Shown piece by piece: positions 26,206-34,656 of a DNA stretch of 64,000 nt. The DNA comes from Streptomyces sp. P9-A2 (GTDB lineage Bacteria; Actinomycetota; Actinomycetes; Streptomycetales; Streptomycetaceae). The position numbers and the translations under genes are program-made. The stretch spans positions 992,001 through 1,056,000 of the forward strand of contig NZ_JAZIFX010000001.1 in the NCBI RefSeq assembly GCF_036634175.1, in the 5' to 3' direction. How positions within the stretch are numbered: the first letter of the stretch is position 1; each line of letters opens with the position of its first letter. The notes below the pieces were generated by a model, which saw only the letters and a list, made by a program, of their open reading frames with translations, was not told where the DNA came from and ran no database searches.

Positions 26206-26931
26206 TCAGGCGTCCCGGCGGCGCAGGCTCCAGACCCCCGCCAGCAGCGCCGCGGCGGTCCACAGGGCGGTCACTCCGAGCCCCGACCAGGGTCCGAGGG
26301 GGCCGTCGTACGTCTGCTGGAGGATCACCTGTCCGGCCCGGTCGGGCATGAACTCGATGGCGGTACCGGCCGCGTCCCCGATCACGAACGACACGATCAG
26401 GATGAACGGGATCAGCAGGGACAGCGTCGTCACGCCGCTGCGCAGCAGGGTCGCGAGTCCGGCCGCGAACAGGGCCATCAGCATGAGGTAGATGCCGCAG
26501 CCCACGACCGCGCGCACCTGCTCGCCCGTGGTGAGCCCGTCCGCCGCCGGGCCCAGCGTCGCCCTCGCCGCGAAGAGGGAGGCCAGGGCGGTCAGCAGGC
26601 CGACGGCGAGCGCAGGCAGGGCGATGGCGGTCATCTTGGCCGCGAACCAGTGCCCGCGCTGCGGGACGGCCGCCAGCGACAGTCTCAGCGCACCGTTGCG
26701 GAACTCGGCCGACACCGCCATGGCACCGAAGGAGATCGCGGCGATCTGCCCCAGGAAGACCCCGAACTGGGTCGTGAACAACGGGTCGAACTCAGGTTCC
26801 GACGTGCTCGACGTACCGGCGAGCGCGGAGAGCGCGGTGGTCGTCACGAACAGCACCGCCAGCGCGCCCAGAAGCGAGCGGAGCGTGCGGATCTTCAGCC
26901 ACTCGGCGTGGAGTACGGGTGCGAACTGCAT
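26206..26931 (-). CDS. ABC exporter permease (ABC-2 type)
   Basis: A 241-residue membrane protein with six hydrophobic segments, opening with the typical ABC-2 start VLHAEWLKIRTLRS and containing FGAMAVSAEFRNGALRLSL, a common block in actinobacterial ABC-2 permeases. It ends with WSLRRRDA. ATG 26931 lies 2 bp after the stop of the ATPase gene, so the two are co-translated and form one transporter. The substrate is unknown; the adjacent divergent two-component system suggests an envelope-stress or antibiotic-efflux unit. Confidence 0.85.
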   Translation of the reverse strand: MQFAPVLHAEWLKIRTLRSLLGALAVLFVTTTALSALAGTSSTSEPEFDPLFTTQFGVFLGQIAAISFGAMAVSAEFRNGALRLSLAAVPQRGHWFAAKMTAIALPALAVGLLTALASLFAARATLGPAADGLTTGEQVRAVVGCGIYLMLMALFAAGLATLLRSGVTTLSLLIPFILIVSFVIGDAAGTAIEFMPDRAGQVILQQTYDGPLGPWSGLGVTALWTAAALLAGVWSLRRRDA

Positions 26932-26933
26932 GG

Positions 26934-27854
26934 TCAGGCCTCCTGGGGCGGTGCGACGAACTCGGTCTCGGCTGCTGTGATGTCCAGGTAGGCCTGCTCC
27001 AGCGTGCCCTCGTCCGCGGCGAGTTCGAGGATCGGTACACCCGCGGCGGAGGCGAGGCGTCCGATGTCGTCCACCCGCGCGTCCGGCACGGTCCAGTGCC
27101 CGTCCGGGTGTTCCGCCATGGCGTGGCCCTCCCTGGCGAGCGCGTCCTTGAGGGCGGTGGGGTCGGAGGTGCGGACGCGGACGGTGGGCCGCACCCGTGC
27201 GCGGATGAACTCCCGCACCGGGGTGTCGGCCAGCAGCCGGCCCCGCCCGAGGACGACCAGGTGGTCGGCGAAGGAGGCGGTCTCGTTCATCAGGTGGCTG
27301 GAGACCAGGACGGTCCTCCCCTCGTCCGCGAGGCGGCGCAGCAGGGTGCGGATCCACACGATGCCTTCCGGGTCGAGCCCGTTGGAGGGCTCGTCGAGCA
27401 TGACCACCTCCGGGTCACCGAGCAGCGCGGCGGCGATGCCCAACCGCTGGCGCATGCCCAGGGAGTACGTCCGCACCCTGCGCGTGGCCGCCGAGGCCAG
27501 GCCGGTCTCCGCCAGTACCTCGTCGACCCGGCGGTCCGGGACGCGGTTGCTCACGGCCAGGACACGCAGGTGGTCCCGGCCCGTGCGGGAGTCGTGCGCG
27601 GCCTGCGCGTCCAGCAGGGCACCGACGCGGCGCAGGGGTTCGCGCAGTGTGGCGTAGTCCTGGCCGCCGATGGTGGCGGAGCCGGATGTCGGCCGGTCGA
27701 GACCTAGCAGCAGCCGCATGGTGGTGGACTTTCCGGCGCCGTTGGGGCCGAGAAACCCGGTGACGCGGCCGGGCGGGACGTGGAAGGTGAGATGGTCGAC
27801 GGCGCGCCGGCTGCCGTACTCCTTGGTCAGGTCGTGGACGTCGATGCTGGTCAT
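26934..27854 (-). CDS. ABC exporter ATPase
   Basis: A 306-residue ATP-binding subunit. Walker A is GPNGAGKST at about 37-45, the signature is YSLGMRQRLG near 131, Walker B is VVMLDEPSNGLD near 153, and the H-loop is SSHLM near 187. The C-terminal extension (about 220-306) is usual for ABC-2 exporters. ATG 27854 begins the conserved opening ISVHDLTKEYG-like segment (TSIDVHDLTKEYG). It is divergent from the histidine kinase gene by 101 bp, which suggests that the two-component system controls the exporter. Confidence 0.9.
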   Translation of the reverse strand: MTSIDVHDLTKEYGSRRAVDHLTFHVPPGRVTGFLGPNGAGKSTTMRLLLGLDRPTSGSATIGGQDYATLREPLRRVGALLDAQAAHDSRTGRDHLRVLAVSNRVPDRRVDEVLAETGLASAATRRVRTYSLGMRQRLGIAAALLGDPEVVMLDEPSNGLDPEGIVWIRTLLRRLADEGRTVLVSSHLMNETASFADHLVVLGRGRLLADTPVREFIRARVRPTVRVRTSDPTALKDALAREGHAMAEHPDGHWTVPDARVDDIGRLASAAGVPILELAADEGTLEQAYLDITAAETEFVAPPQEA

Positions 27855-27955
27855 GTGTGCCAGCCTGGCCGCCGACAGGAGGCGTGCGCCTCCCCCGGGA
27901 GGGGAGAGCGTCTCCCTCCTGCGGGGGAGGCCCGTTGTCGGTGGGGGATGCCACG

Positions 27956-29191
27956 ATGTCCCCCATGGTTCGCATGCTGCGTCCGTTCACCCGGGCGGTG
28001 ACGTACACCCGGTGGCTGCATCTGTTCGTCGCCTGCGTGTGGCCGACCGTCTGGGCTCTCATCGACAGCTCGCGCATGTACGTGGCGGTGATGGTCCTCG
28101 CACTCGCCGGGCTGGTGCCCGCGATGCGGACGATCGAGGGGATGCAGGCCGATGTGCTGCTCCTCGGCCGACGTCCCGGCGTGGACCTCCCTCGCGATCG
28201 CAGGAGCGCAGGGAGCCCCGAAGACCCCGGCGTCGCGGGAAGCGCGCGCTACACGGAGATCGTCTCGACGCCGGCCGCGAGCTGGGGCGACCGTGGGCGG
28301 ACCGTCCTGTGGCTCCAGTGCCGTCTGTTCCTCGGCAGTGCGGTCGCCATCCTGACCATTCACCTCCCCATGCTCGCCACTGACTTGGCGGCGACGGCCC
28401 GTGGCGGCACACCGGATCCCTCGACGTTCGTGCAGGTTCCCGGACAGCACTGGTGGCACGCGCTGCTGATTCCCCTGCCGATAGTCCTGCTCGCCGGGGT
28501 GGTCGTCGGGGCGGGCAGGCTCATCACCGTGCTCGCCCTGCGGCTGCTGGGCCCCTCCCCCGCCGAGCGCCTGGCCGCGCTGGAGAGCCGTACCGAACAG
28601 CTTCTGGAACGGACCCGCATCGCCCGCGAGTTGCACGACACCATCGGACATGCCCTGACCGTCGCCGTGGTGCAGGCCGGTGCCGCGCGGACGGCGCGCG
28701 ATCCCGCGTTCACCGACCGGGCCCTGGAGGCCATCGAGGAGACCGGCCGGACCGCTCTGGAGGACCTGGACCGGGTCCTCGGCATCCTGCGCGAGCCGGA
28801 GAGACCCGTGAGCAGCCGGCCGACGCTCGTGGACGCCGACCGTCTGCTGGAGTCCGCCCGTGCCTCCGGGGTGAAGCTCGAGGCCGAGGTGTCCGGCCCC
28901 CTGGAGACCGTGCCGGGCCCGGTCTCACGCGAGGGGTACCGCATCCTCCAGGAGTCCCTGACCAACGCGTTGCGGCATGCGGGGCCGGTTCCTGTGCAGG
29001 CGAGGGTGTGCGTCGCCGACGGCACACTGCTGCTGGAGATCCGCAATCCGCTGGCCGAGGCGGTACCGGGCCCCGGCCGCGGCAGCGGGCTGCGCGGCAT
29101 ACGCGAGCGCGCCGCGCTGCTGGGTGGCCGGGCGCGGACCGGCCCGGACGAGGGCGATTGGCGGGTCCGGGTCGAGCTGCCGCTGGGTTGA
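27956..29191 (+). CDS. NarL-type sensor histidine kinase
   Basis: A 411-residue kinase with two N-terminal hydrophobic helices (about 15-60), a further membrane pair (about 115-190), a HisKA_3 domain with the phosphorylated histidine in IARELHDTIGHALT near 225, and an HATPase domain with LQESLTNALRHAG and GSGLRGIRERAALLGG. ATG 27956 follows GGGGGA; ATG 27965 is a close alternative. It is followed 29 bp later by its response regulator and is divergent from an ABC exporter. The signal is unknown; membrane perturbation by a compound that the exporter removes is a reasonable guess. Confidence 0.87.
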   Translation: MSPMVRMLRPFTRAVTYTRWLHLFVACVWPTVWALIDSSRMYVAVMVLALAGLVPAMRTIEGMQADVLLLGRRPGVDLPRDRRSAGSPEDPGVAGSARYTEIVSTPAASWGDRGRTVLWLQCRLFLGSAVAILTIHLPMLATDLAATARGGTPDPSTFVQVPGQHWWHALLIPLPIVLLAGVVVGAGRLITVLALRLLGPSPAERLAALESRTEQLLERTRIARELHDTIGHALTVAVVQAGAARTARDPAFTDRALEAIEETGRTALEDLDRVLGILREPERPVSSRPTLVDADRLLESARASGVKLEAEVSGPLETVPGPVSREGYRILQESLTNALRHAGPVPVQARVCVADGTLLLEIRNPLAEAVPGPGRGSGLRGIRERAALLGGRARTGPDEGDWRVRVELPLG

Positions 29192-29220
29192 ACAGGGGCG
29201 CGTTGATCTAGGCTGACCGG

Positions 29221-29883
29221 ATGCCGATCACCGTTCTCCTCGTCGACGACGAACCCCTCGTACGTGCGGGCCTGCGGGCCGTGTTGGAGGCGCAGCCGGA
29301 CATCGAGGTGGTCGGGGAAGCGGCCGATGGGGCGGCGGTGATTCCGCTGGTGCGGCGGCTGCGGCCGGATGTGGTCGCCATGGACGTGCGCATGCCGCTC
29401 ATGGACGGCATCGAGGCCACCCGCGCCGTGCTGCGGACGGTCGAGGACCCGCCGAAGATCATCGTGGTGACGACGTTCGAGCAGGACGAGTACGTGTACG
29501 AGGCGCTGCGCGTGGGTGCCGACGGGTTCTTGCTGAAGCGGGCGCGGCCCGCCGAAATCGTGCACGCGGTGCGGCTGGTCGCCGAGGGCGAGTCGCTGCT
29601 GTTCCCCGCGTCGGTACGGCAGTTGGCCGCGGAGTACGGCGAGAGCAGCGGCAACCGCGCGGCGCGGGCCGTGCTGGAGCGGGCGCGGCTGACCGAGCGG
29701 GAGGCGGAGGTGCTGCGGCTGATGGCGCGGGGCCTGTCGAACGCGGAGATCGCCGGCCGGCTGGTGGTGGGGGTGGAGACGGTGAAGTCGCATGTGAGCG
29801 CGGTGCTGGCGAAGTTCGGGGCGCGCGACCGTACGCAGGCGGTGATCACGGCGTACGAGTCGGGGTTCGTGGCGCCCGGGTGA
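29221..29883 (+). CDS. LuxR/NarL-type response regulator
   Basis: A 220-residue DNA-binding regulator. The receiver domain has the acidic pair D9-D10, the phosphorylation site D55 in VVAMDVRMP and the conserved K106 in FLLKRARP. The C-terminal LuxR helix-turn-helix starts at LTEREAEVLRLMARGLSN (about 159) with the recognition helix in VGVETVKSHVSAVL. It is the partner of the kinase just upstream. Likely targets are its own operon and the divergent ABC exporter, by inference from position. Confidence 0.9.
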   Translation: MPITVLLVDDEPLVRAGLRAVLEAQPDIEVVGEAADGAAVIPLVRRLRPDVVAMDVRMPLMDGIEATRAVLRTVEDPPKIIVVTTFEQDEYVYEALRVGADGFLLKRARPAEIVHAVRLVAEGESLLFPASVRQLAAEYGESSGNRAARAVLERARLTEREAEVLRLMARGLSNAEIAGRLVVGVETVKSHVSAVLAKFGARDRTQAVITAYESGFVAPG

Positions 29884-30080
29884 GACGGTCCCGTCGGGGC
29901 CGGGCCACGTGACGGAACGCGGGGGCGGATCGCGTGAGCGGTCGGCCGGTCGGTCGGTCGGTCGGGGCGGGATACGGCGGGTTCCGGTCGTGGCCCGGGG
30001 TGGTCGTGCCCGGTGGTCGCCGGGGTCCGCCGTGCCGAGTACGATCCGCCCCACACGCGCACGAGCGGGGAGGACGGACC

Positions 30081-31238
30081 GTGAGTCGGCTGACCGGCGG
30101 GGATCCCTCGCTGTTGCGAAGGATCAACTCCGCGGTGGTACTGCACGCGCTGCGGGCCACGCACTGCTCCACGCTGACCGAGGTCACGAGGGTGACAGGG
30201 CTGTCCCGGCCCACCGTCGAAGGCGTCGTGGAGGGTCTGATCGAGGCGGGCCTCGTCGTGGAGAAGGCGGCAGAGGAGGGTGCGGCGCGGCGCCAGGGGC
30301 GGCCGGCCCGGAGGTTCCGCTTCCGGGCGGAGGCCGGGCATCTGCTGGGCCTGGAGATCGGGCCGCACCGGGTGGCGGCGCTGCTGGCCGACCTCGACGG
30401 CCGGGTGATCGGCGCCCAGGCCAAGGACATCGGGGAGACGGCCGACGCCGACGAGCGGCTGGAACGGCTGCGCGCCGCCGTCGCCGAGCTGCTGCGCCGG
30501 GCCGGGGTGCCGCGCGACTCGCTGCGCGCCGTGGGCGTGGGGACGCCCGGGATCGTCGAGGCGGACGGCACCGTACGGCTGGGCACGGCGCTGCCCGGGT
30601 GGACGGGACTGGGGCTGGGCGAGCGGCTGAGCCGGTCCTTCAAGTGTCCGGTGCTGGTCGAGAACGACGCCAACGCTGCGGTCGTGGCCGAGCATTGGAA
30701 GGGTGTCGCCACCGGGACCGACGACGTGGTGTTCGTGCTGGCCGGGCTGAGTCCCGGTGCCGGTTCACTGATCGGGGGCCGGCTGCACCGGGGATACGGC
30801 GGGGCGGCCGGTGAGATAGGCGCGCTGCATCTGCTGGGTCGCGAGGCGACCCCGGAGAAGCTGCTGTCCACCACGGACGAGCCGCTGCACCCGCTCGACG
30901 AGCAGGCGGTGGCCGAGGTCTTCGCCCGGGCCCGCGAGGGCGACGAACGGGCCCTCGCGGCCATGGACCGCTTCATTCAGCGGCTGGTCCACGACGTGGC
31001 GGCGCTGGTGCTGGCCCTCGACCCGGAACTCGTCGTGATCGGCGGCTGGGCGGCCGGACTGGACGGCGTACTGGAGCCGTTGCGGCGCGAACTGGCCCGC
31101 TACTGCCTGCGCCCGCCGAAGGTCGCGCTGTCCCGCCTCGGGGAGGCGGCGGTGGCGACGGGCGCGGTGCGATTCGCCCTGGAGCATGTGGAGGAGCAGC
31201 TCTTCGCGGTGGAGGGCACGGTGACGGCCCGCCGGTAG
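30081..31238 (+). CDS. ROK-family transcriptional regulator
   Basis: A 385-residue protein with an N-terminal winged helix (about 8-75; TEVTRVTGLSRPTVEGVV is the helix-turn-helix) fused to a ROK domain. The ROK landmarks GVGTPGIVEADG near 150 and ENDANAAVVAEHW near 195 are present, and the motif GYGGAAGEIGALHL is near 240, but the zinc-binding CxCGxxGC of ROK kinases is absent. I therefore call a sugar-responsive regulator, not a glucokinase. GTG 30081 is preceded by GGGGAGGA. The controlled genes are not evident. Confidence 0.85.
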   Translation: MSRLTGGDPSLLRRINSAVVLHALRATHCSTLTEVTRVTGLSRPTVEGVVEGLIEAGLVVEKAAEEGAARRQGRPARRFRFRAEAGHLLGLEIGPHRVAALLADLDGRVIGAQAKDIGETADADERLERLRAAVAELLRRAGVPRDSLRAVGVGTPGIVEADGTVRLGTALPGWTGLGLGERLSRSFKCPVLVENDANAAVVAEHWKGVATGTDDVVFVLAGLSPGAGSLIGGRLHRGYGGAAGEIGALHLLGREATPEKLLSTTDEPLHPLDEQAVAEVFARAREGDERALAAMDRFIQRLVHDVAALVLALDPELVVIGGWAAGLDGVLEPLRRELARYCLRPPKVALSRLGEAAVATGAVRFALEHVEEQLFAVEGTVTARR

Positions 31239-31389
31239 GCGGCGCACCGCTCGCGCGGCACCCCGCGTCTTCGCGTGCCCGGCCCCGGCGGCGGTCGGTG
31301 TGCCCCGCGGCCGGTCTGCTCGGCTCTCCCGCAGTGCGCACTCCGCCGGTCGCGCACGTCCCGCTCACAGCGGACGGCGCCCGGACGTG

Positions 31390-31451
31390 CCGGTGCTCAG
31401 GAGGCACGGCGCTCGAGACCCCGGCGCTCAGGAGGCGCGGCGCTCGAGACC
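31390..31451. repeat. 31-bp tandem duplication of the GntR gene's 3' end
   Basis: Units 31390-31420 and 31421-31451 differ at only two positions. The right unit contains the last eight codons (GLERRAS) and TGA of the GntR-type gene; the left unit repeats them, stop included, immediately downstream. Confidence 0.9.
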
Positions 31452-32189
31452 GTGATGGATCTCCACGCCTCCGAAGTCGCCGAAGGTCAGCCGGCAGGTG
31501 TCCGCGCGGTAGGTGGCGACGGACAGCGCGGCGACACGGCCCCGGGCGATGAAGGAGGTGGTGACGACGAGGACGGGCGCGCCCGGCAGCCGGTCCAGCT
31601 CCTTGGCGTCGTCCGCGCGGGCCGAGCCGAGTTCCACCGCGTTCTCGTGCCGCTCCAGTTCCAGGTGCTGCAGCTCGCGCAGTACCGCACGCGCGCGGGC
31701 CGCCCCCGACGGGGCGTCGATGGCGGAGAGGTCGGGCACCGAGGAAGCGGGGATGTACAGCAACTCGGCGGCGACGGGCCGGCCCTGCGAGACCCGGGAC
31801 CGTCGTACGGTGTGCACGGGTTCGTCCCGGCCGGTCACCAGGGTCTCGGCGACGGTCGCGGGCGGCGCTTCGAGCGTGCAGTCCACGGCCTGCCAGGCGT
31901 CGTCGGGTCCGCCGGGCCAGGCGCGCTGCGCCGTGCCCACGGACACGCCCATGCGCGGCGGGGCCACCGTGGTGCCGACGCCCCGGCGGCGCTGCAGCCT
32001 GCCTTCCAGCTCCAGCTGATCCAGTGCCTGGCGGAGCGTGGCACGGGCGACGCCGAAGCGGGCGGCCAGATCACGCTCGTTGGGCAGGATCTCGCCCACC
32101 GAGAACTCCGAGTCCAGGGCCTCGCTGAGCACGGTCCTGAGATGCCAGTACTTCGGTTCCGGCACCGTTTCCAACTGCGTGGTCCCCAC
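31428..32189 (-). CDS. GntR/HutC-type regulator with UTRA domain
   Basis: A 253-residue repressor-type protein. The winged helix at about 12-80 includes ILPNERDLAARFGVARATLR and a GRLQRRRGVGT wing; the rest is a UTRA ligand-binding domain (about 95-245, ending in LTFGDFGG). GTG 32189 is fixed by GGAGG five bases upstream; an earlier GTG at 32255 lacks one and would lie at the transcript start. A dyad overlapping the -35 of its promoter suggests self-repression. The family senses phosphorylated amino sugars, histidine intermediates and similar ligands; I cannot say which here. Confidence 0.85.
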   Translation of the reverse strand: MGTTQLETVPEPKYWHLRTVLSEALDSEFSVGEILPNERDLAARFGVARATLRQALDQLELEGRLQRRRGVGTTVAPPRMGVSVGTAQRAWPGGPDDAWQAVDCTLEAPPATVAETLVTGRDEPVHTVRRSRVSQGRPVAAELLYIPASSVPDLSAIDAPSGAARARAVLRELQHLELERHENAVELGSARADDAKELDRLPGAPVLVVTTSFIARGRVAALSVATYRADTCRLTFGDFGGVEIHHGLERRAS

Positions 32190-32264
32190 ACTGTCCTCCG
32201 CGATCGCCGGGTCCGGTGGCGTTTCAGCGCCCTTGTTTATTAAAGGTTGTTTCACTTCTCTGCG

Positions 32265-32293
32265 ACAATATGGCGGCCTTCACCCTTGGTCAA
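32265..32293 (-). promoter_or_regulatory. Sigma-70-type promoter of the GntR gene
   Basis: On the minus strand TTGACC (32288-32293) and TATTGT (32265-32270) are separated by exactly 17 bp, a near-ideal HrdB-type promoter. Transcription should start near 32258, giving a leader of about 70 nt. Few other promoters in the window are this clear. Confidence 0.65.
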
Positions 32294-32299
32294 TACCAA
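32286..32299. promoter_or_regulatory. Dyad ttggtcaataccaa, likely GntR/HutC operator
   Basis: ttggt and accaa form a perfect 5-bp dyad around caat, covering the -35 hexamer. The shape TGGT-N4-ACCA is that of HutC/DasR-type sites (TGGTCTAGACCA, from memory). Binding here would block the promoter, so autorepression is likely. Confidence 0.5.
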
Positions 32300-32360
32300 T
32301 CGGACATGACGGCGGGGCCCGCGCCGGACGACACGGGCCCCGTGTGCGGGTGGCCGGCCC

Positions 32361-33248
32361 CTACCGGGCAGCCCCCAGTGAGCGCAGCTTGTCGGGGTTG
32401 CGGATGATGTAGACCGCCTGGACCCGCCCGTCGACGACGTCCAGTTGGAAGACGGTGTCGGGCCTGCCGCCGGTGAGGACCAGTGCCGCAGGGCCGCCGT
32501 TGAGCTCCAGGAGACGGACCGAGAAGTCGGGGAACCCCTTACGGGTGATACCGACAAGGAAGCGGCCCACCTTGTCGGCGCTCTCCAGGACACGCAGCGG
32601 GGCGCGCGACTTGCCGCCGCTGTCGCCGATGAGCCGTACGTCGGGGGCGAGCAGCTTCATGAGCCCTTCCAGATCACCGCCGGCCGCCGCCGCCAGGAAC
32701 CGCTCGGTCAGCTCTCGGCGCTGTGCGGGGTCGACGTCATAGCGCGGACGGCGCTCCTCGACGTGCTTGCGGGCCCGCGCGGCGAGCTGGCGCACCGCCG
32801 GTTCGCCGCGGTCGAGCAGGGCGGCGATGCCGGAGTAGGGGTAACCGAACGCCTCCCGCAGGACGAACACCGCGCGCTCCAGCGGAGACAGCGACTCCAT
32901 GACGACCAGGACGGCGAGCGAGACCGAGTCGGTGAGCATCACCTGCTCGGCGGTGTCCGGGGTGGTGTCGCCGAAGTCGGTGAGGTAGGGCTCGGGCAAC
33001 CACGGGCCGACGTACGTCTCGCCCCGCGCCTTGATCTGACGCAGCCGGTCGATGGCGAGACGCGTGGTGACGCGCACCAGGTAGGCACGCGGCTCGCGGA
33101 CCTCGGACCTGTTGCCGCCCGCCCAGCGCAGCCACGCCTCCTGGACCACGTCCTCGGCGTCGGCCACCCGACCGAGCATGCGGTAGGCCACCCCCAGGAG
33201 GACGGGGCGGTGCTCCTCGAAGGCGTCGGTCACGGTGTCGGTGCTCAC
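32361..33248 (-). CDS. sigJ: ECF41-type RNA polymerase sigma factor (SigJ-like)
   Basis: A 295-residue ECF sigma factor. Region 2 (about 12-75) includes YRMLGRVADAEDVVQEAWLR, region 4 (about 125-180) includes SPLERAVFVLREAFGYPY, and a SnoaL-like C-terminal domain (about 190-295) carries the ECF41 features GDSGGK and NPDKL. In ECF41 proteins this extension, not an anti-sigma factor, controls activity. ECF41 genes usually sit beside a carboxymuconolactone decarboxylase-, oxidoreductase- or epimerase-type gene; here the divergent neighbour is an alpha/beta hydrolase. The symbol follows the Streptomyces naming that I remember. Confidence 0.85.
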   Translation of the reverse strand: MSTDTVTDAFEEHRPVLLGVAYRMLGRVADAEDVVQEAWLRWAGGNRSEVREPRAYLVRVTTRLAIDRLRQIKARGETYVGPWLPEPYLTDFGDTTPDTAEQVMLTDSVSLAVLVVMESLSPLERAVFVLREAFGYPYSGIAALLDRGEPAVRQLAARARKHVEERRPRYDVDPAQRRELTERFLAAAAGGDLEGLMKLLAPDVRLIGDSGGKSRAPLRVLESADKVGRFLVGITRKGFPDFSVRLLELNGGPAALVLTGGRPDTVFQLDVVDGRVQAVYIIRNPDKLRSLGAAR

Positions 33249-33347
33249 CCCTTCATCCCAGCCGACCCGTGCGGCCGTGTCCAGGCGGATTCGGCGCGTC
33301 GCGGAACAAGGACGCCGGAGCCGGAGTCCAAGAACCGGGACCCGAGT

Positions 33348-33403
33348 GCCGAGCCCCGGAAGCCGAGCCCCCGAAGCCGAGCCCCCGAGGCCGAGCCCCG
33401 GAG
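33348..33403. repeat. Four 14-bp tandem repeats between sigJ and the hydrolase
   Basis: Four units of gccgagccccSgaR (S is G or C, R is A or G) lie head to tail at 33348-33403 in the divergent region. The outer sequence to the left contains looser versions of the same theme. They might be spacing or binding repeats for the shared promoter region, or simple slippage. Confidence 0.75.
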
Positions 33404-33589
33404 GCAGGATCCGAGCCGGGAGCCCGGGCCAGGACCCGGCGCTCCGGGGCTACCCGCCGGTAGCGATTGCTGACAAGCTGTCTACGGCGTCGGGCGACGT
33501 CGACACCGGTGTCCCACCGGGCGTCCCGGCCGCCCCGTGCCCCGGCACCACGAACCCGGACACCCCGAGTCCCAGACGAGGAGCACCTC

Positions 33590-34420
33590 ATGTCCGCGAC
33601 CGTCTCCTTCGAGGTCACTTCCCCGCACGGCCCGCAGACCGTGACCCTGTCCTACACACGCGCGGGCCGCGGTGAACCGCTGCTTCTACTGCACGGCATC
33701 GGTCATCACCGTCAGGCCTGGGACCCGGTCGTGGACATCCTCGCCGCCGAACGCGAGGTGATCGCCGTGGACCTGCCCGGTTTCGGTGCCTCCCCGGCGC
33801 TTCCGGGCGGCCTCGTCCACGACCTGCCCACCATGAACGCCGCCCTCGCCGCCCTGTGCGGGAAACTGGAGCTCGACCGGCCCCACGTCGCGGGCAACTC
33901 GCTCGGTGGTCTGCTGGCCCTGGAGCTCGGCCGCGAGAACCTCGTACGGTCCGTCACCGCACTGTCCCCGGCCGGGTTCTGGACCCCGGCGGAGCGACGG
34001 TACGCCTTCGGCGTGCTGACCGGAATGCGACGGATCGCGGAGCGCATGCCGCTGCCCCTGGTCGAGCGGCTCGCCCGTTCGGCGGTCGGACGCGCGGTAC
34101 TGACCAGCACCATCTACGCCCGGCCGGGCCGCCGTTCACCCGAGGCGGTGGTCGCCGAGACGCTCGCGCTCGCCGGTGCCGCCGGCTTCGCCGAGACACT
34201 GAGGGCGGGCGCCGCCGTGCGGTTCACCGACGACGTGCCCGGCATCCCGGTCACCGTCGCCTGGGGCGCCCGCGACCGGCTGCTCATCCCCCGTCAGGGG
34301 GTCCGCGCCAAACGGACGATCCCCGGGGCGCGGCTGATCCGGCTGCCCGGCTGCGGCCACGTCCCGATGAACGACGACCCCGCCCTGGTCGCCCGCGTTC
34401 TCCTCGACGGCAGCCGCTGA
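33590..34420 (+). CDS. Alpha/beta hydrolase
   Basis: A 276-residue serine hydrolase. HGIGHHRQAWDPV near 37 forms the oxyanion loop, GNSLGG near 103 holds the nucleophile serine, the acid lies in WGARDRLLIP near 228, and the catalytic histidine in GCGHVPMNDDP near 258. ATG 33590 follows GAGGAG at good spacing. It is divergent from the ECF41 sigma factor and may be its target, as genes next to ECF41 factors usually are. Substrate unknown. Confidence 0.85.
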   Translation: MSATVSFEVTSPHGPQTVTLSYTRAGRGEPLLLLHGIGHHRQAWDPVVDILAAEREVIAVDLPGFGASPALPGGLVHDLPTMNAALAALCGKLELDRPHVAGNSLGGLLALELGRENLVRSVTALSPAGFWTPAERRYAFGVLTGMRRIAERMPLPLVERLARSAVGRAVLTSTIYARPGRRSPEAVVAETLALAGAAGFAETLRAGAAVRFTDDVPGIPVTVAWGARDRLLIPRQGVRAKRTIPGARLIRLPGCGHVPMNDDPALVARVLLDGSR

Positions 34421-34566
34421 ACGGGACCGCCCGGATCGGCGCGACGCGACCGGACACGGCACGACGGGACGTGACGTGACGTGAGGCGGAGGGAGTCTGA
34501 GGATTACGCCAGGAGGCGGTGAGCGGCACCGGCGGCGCGTCGTTCCCCTTGGGGGAGTGGCGAGTT

Positions 34567-34588
34567 GTTCACTCGGGGTTTGTGTGCG
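34567..34588 (+). promoter_or_regulatory. PHO box upstream of phoD
   Basis: GTTCACTCGGG followed directly by GTTTGTGTGCG gives two 11-bp direct repeat units, the spacing of Streptomyces PhoP sites; the first unit is a close match to the GTTCACC core, the second weak. It lies 69 bp before the phosphatase start, with a possible -10 (tacttg) about 15 bp further on. Induction by phosphate starvation is therefore expected. Confidence 0.65.
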
Positions 34589-34656
34589 AGCCGTGCCGCC
34601 CGAGTACTTGTGGCAGCGCACACCGGCAGGATCTCCCACCCTCTGGAGGCGCATTC

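Noticed and set aside
29940..29965. GGTC tetranucleotide run before the ROK gene as a regulatory array
   Set aside because: It is a short low-complexity run (about five units) with no further structure; slippage is sufficient.
30081..31238. ROK protein as a glucokinase completing the sugar pathway
   Set aside because: It has an N-terminal winged helix and lacks the CxCGxxGC zinc motif of ROK kinases.
33348..33403. Regular 14-bp repeats considered as a CRISPR array
   Set aside because: The units are contiguous without spacers, and no cas genes are present. The same holds for the repeats at 23498 and 55673.
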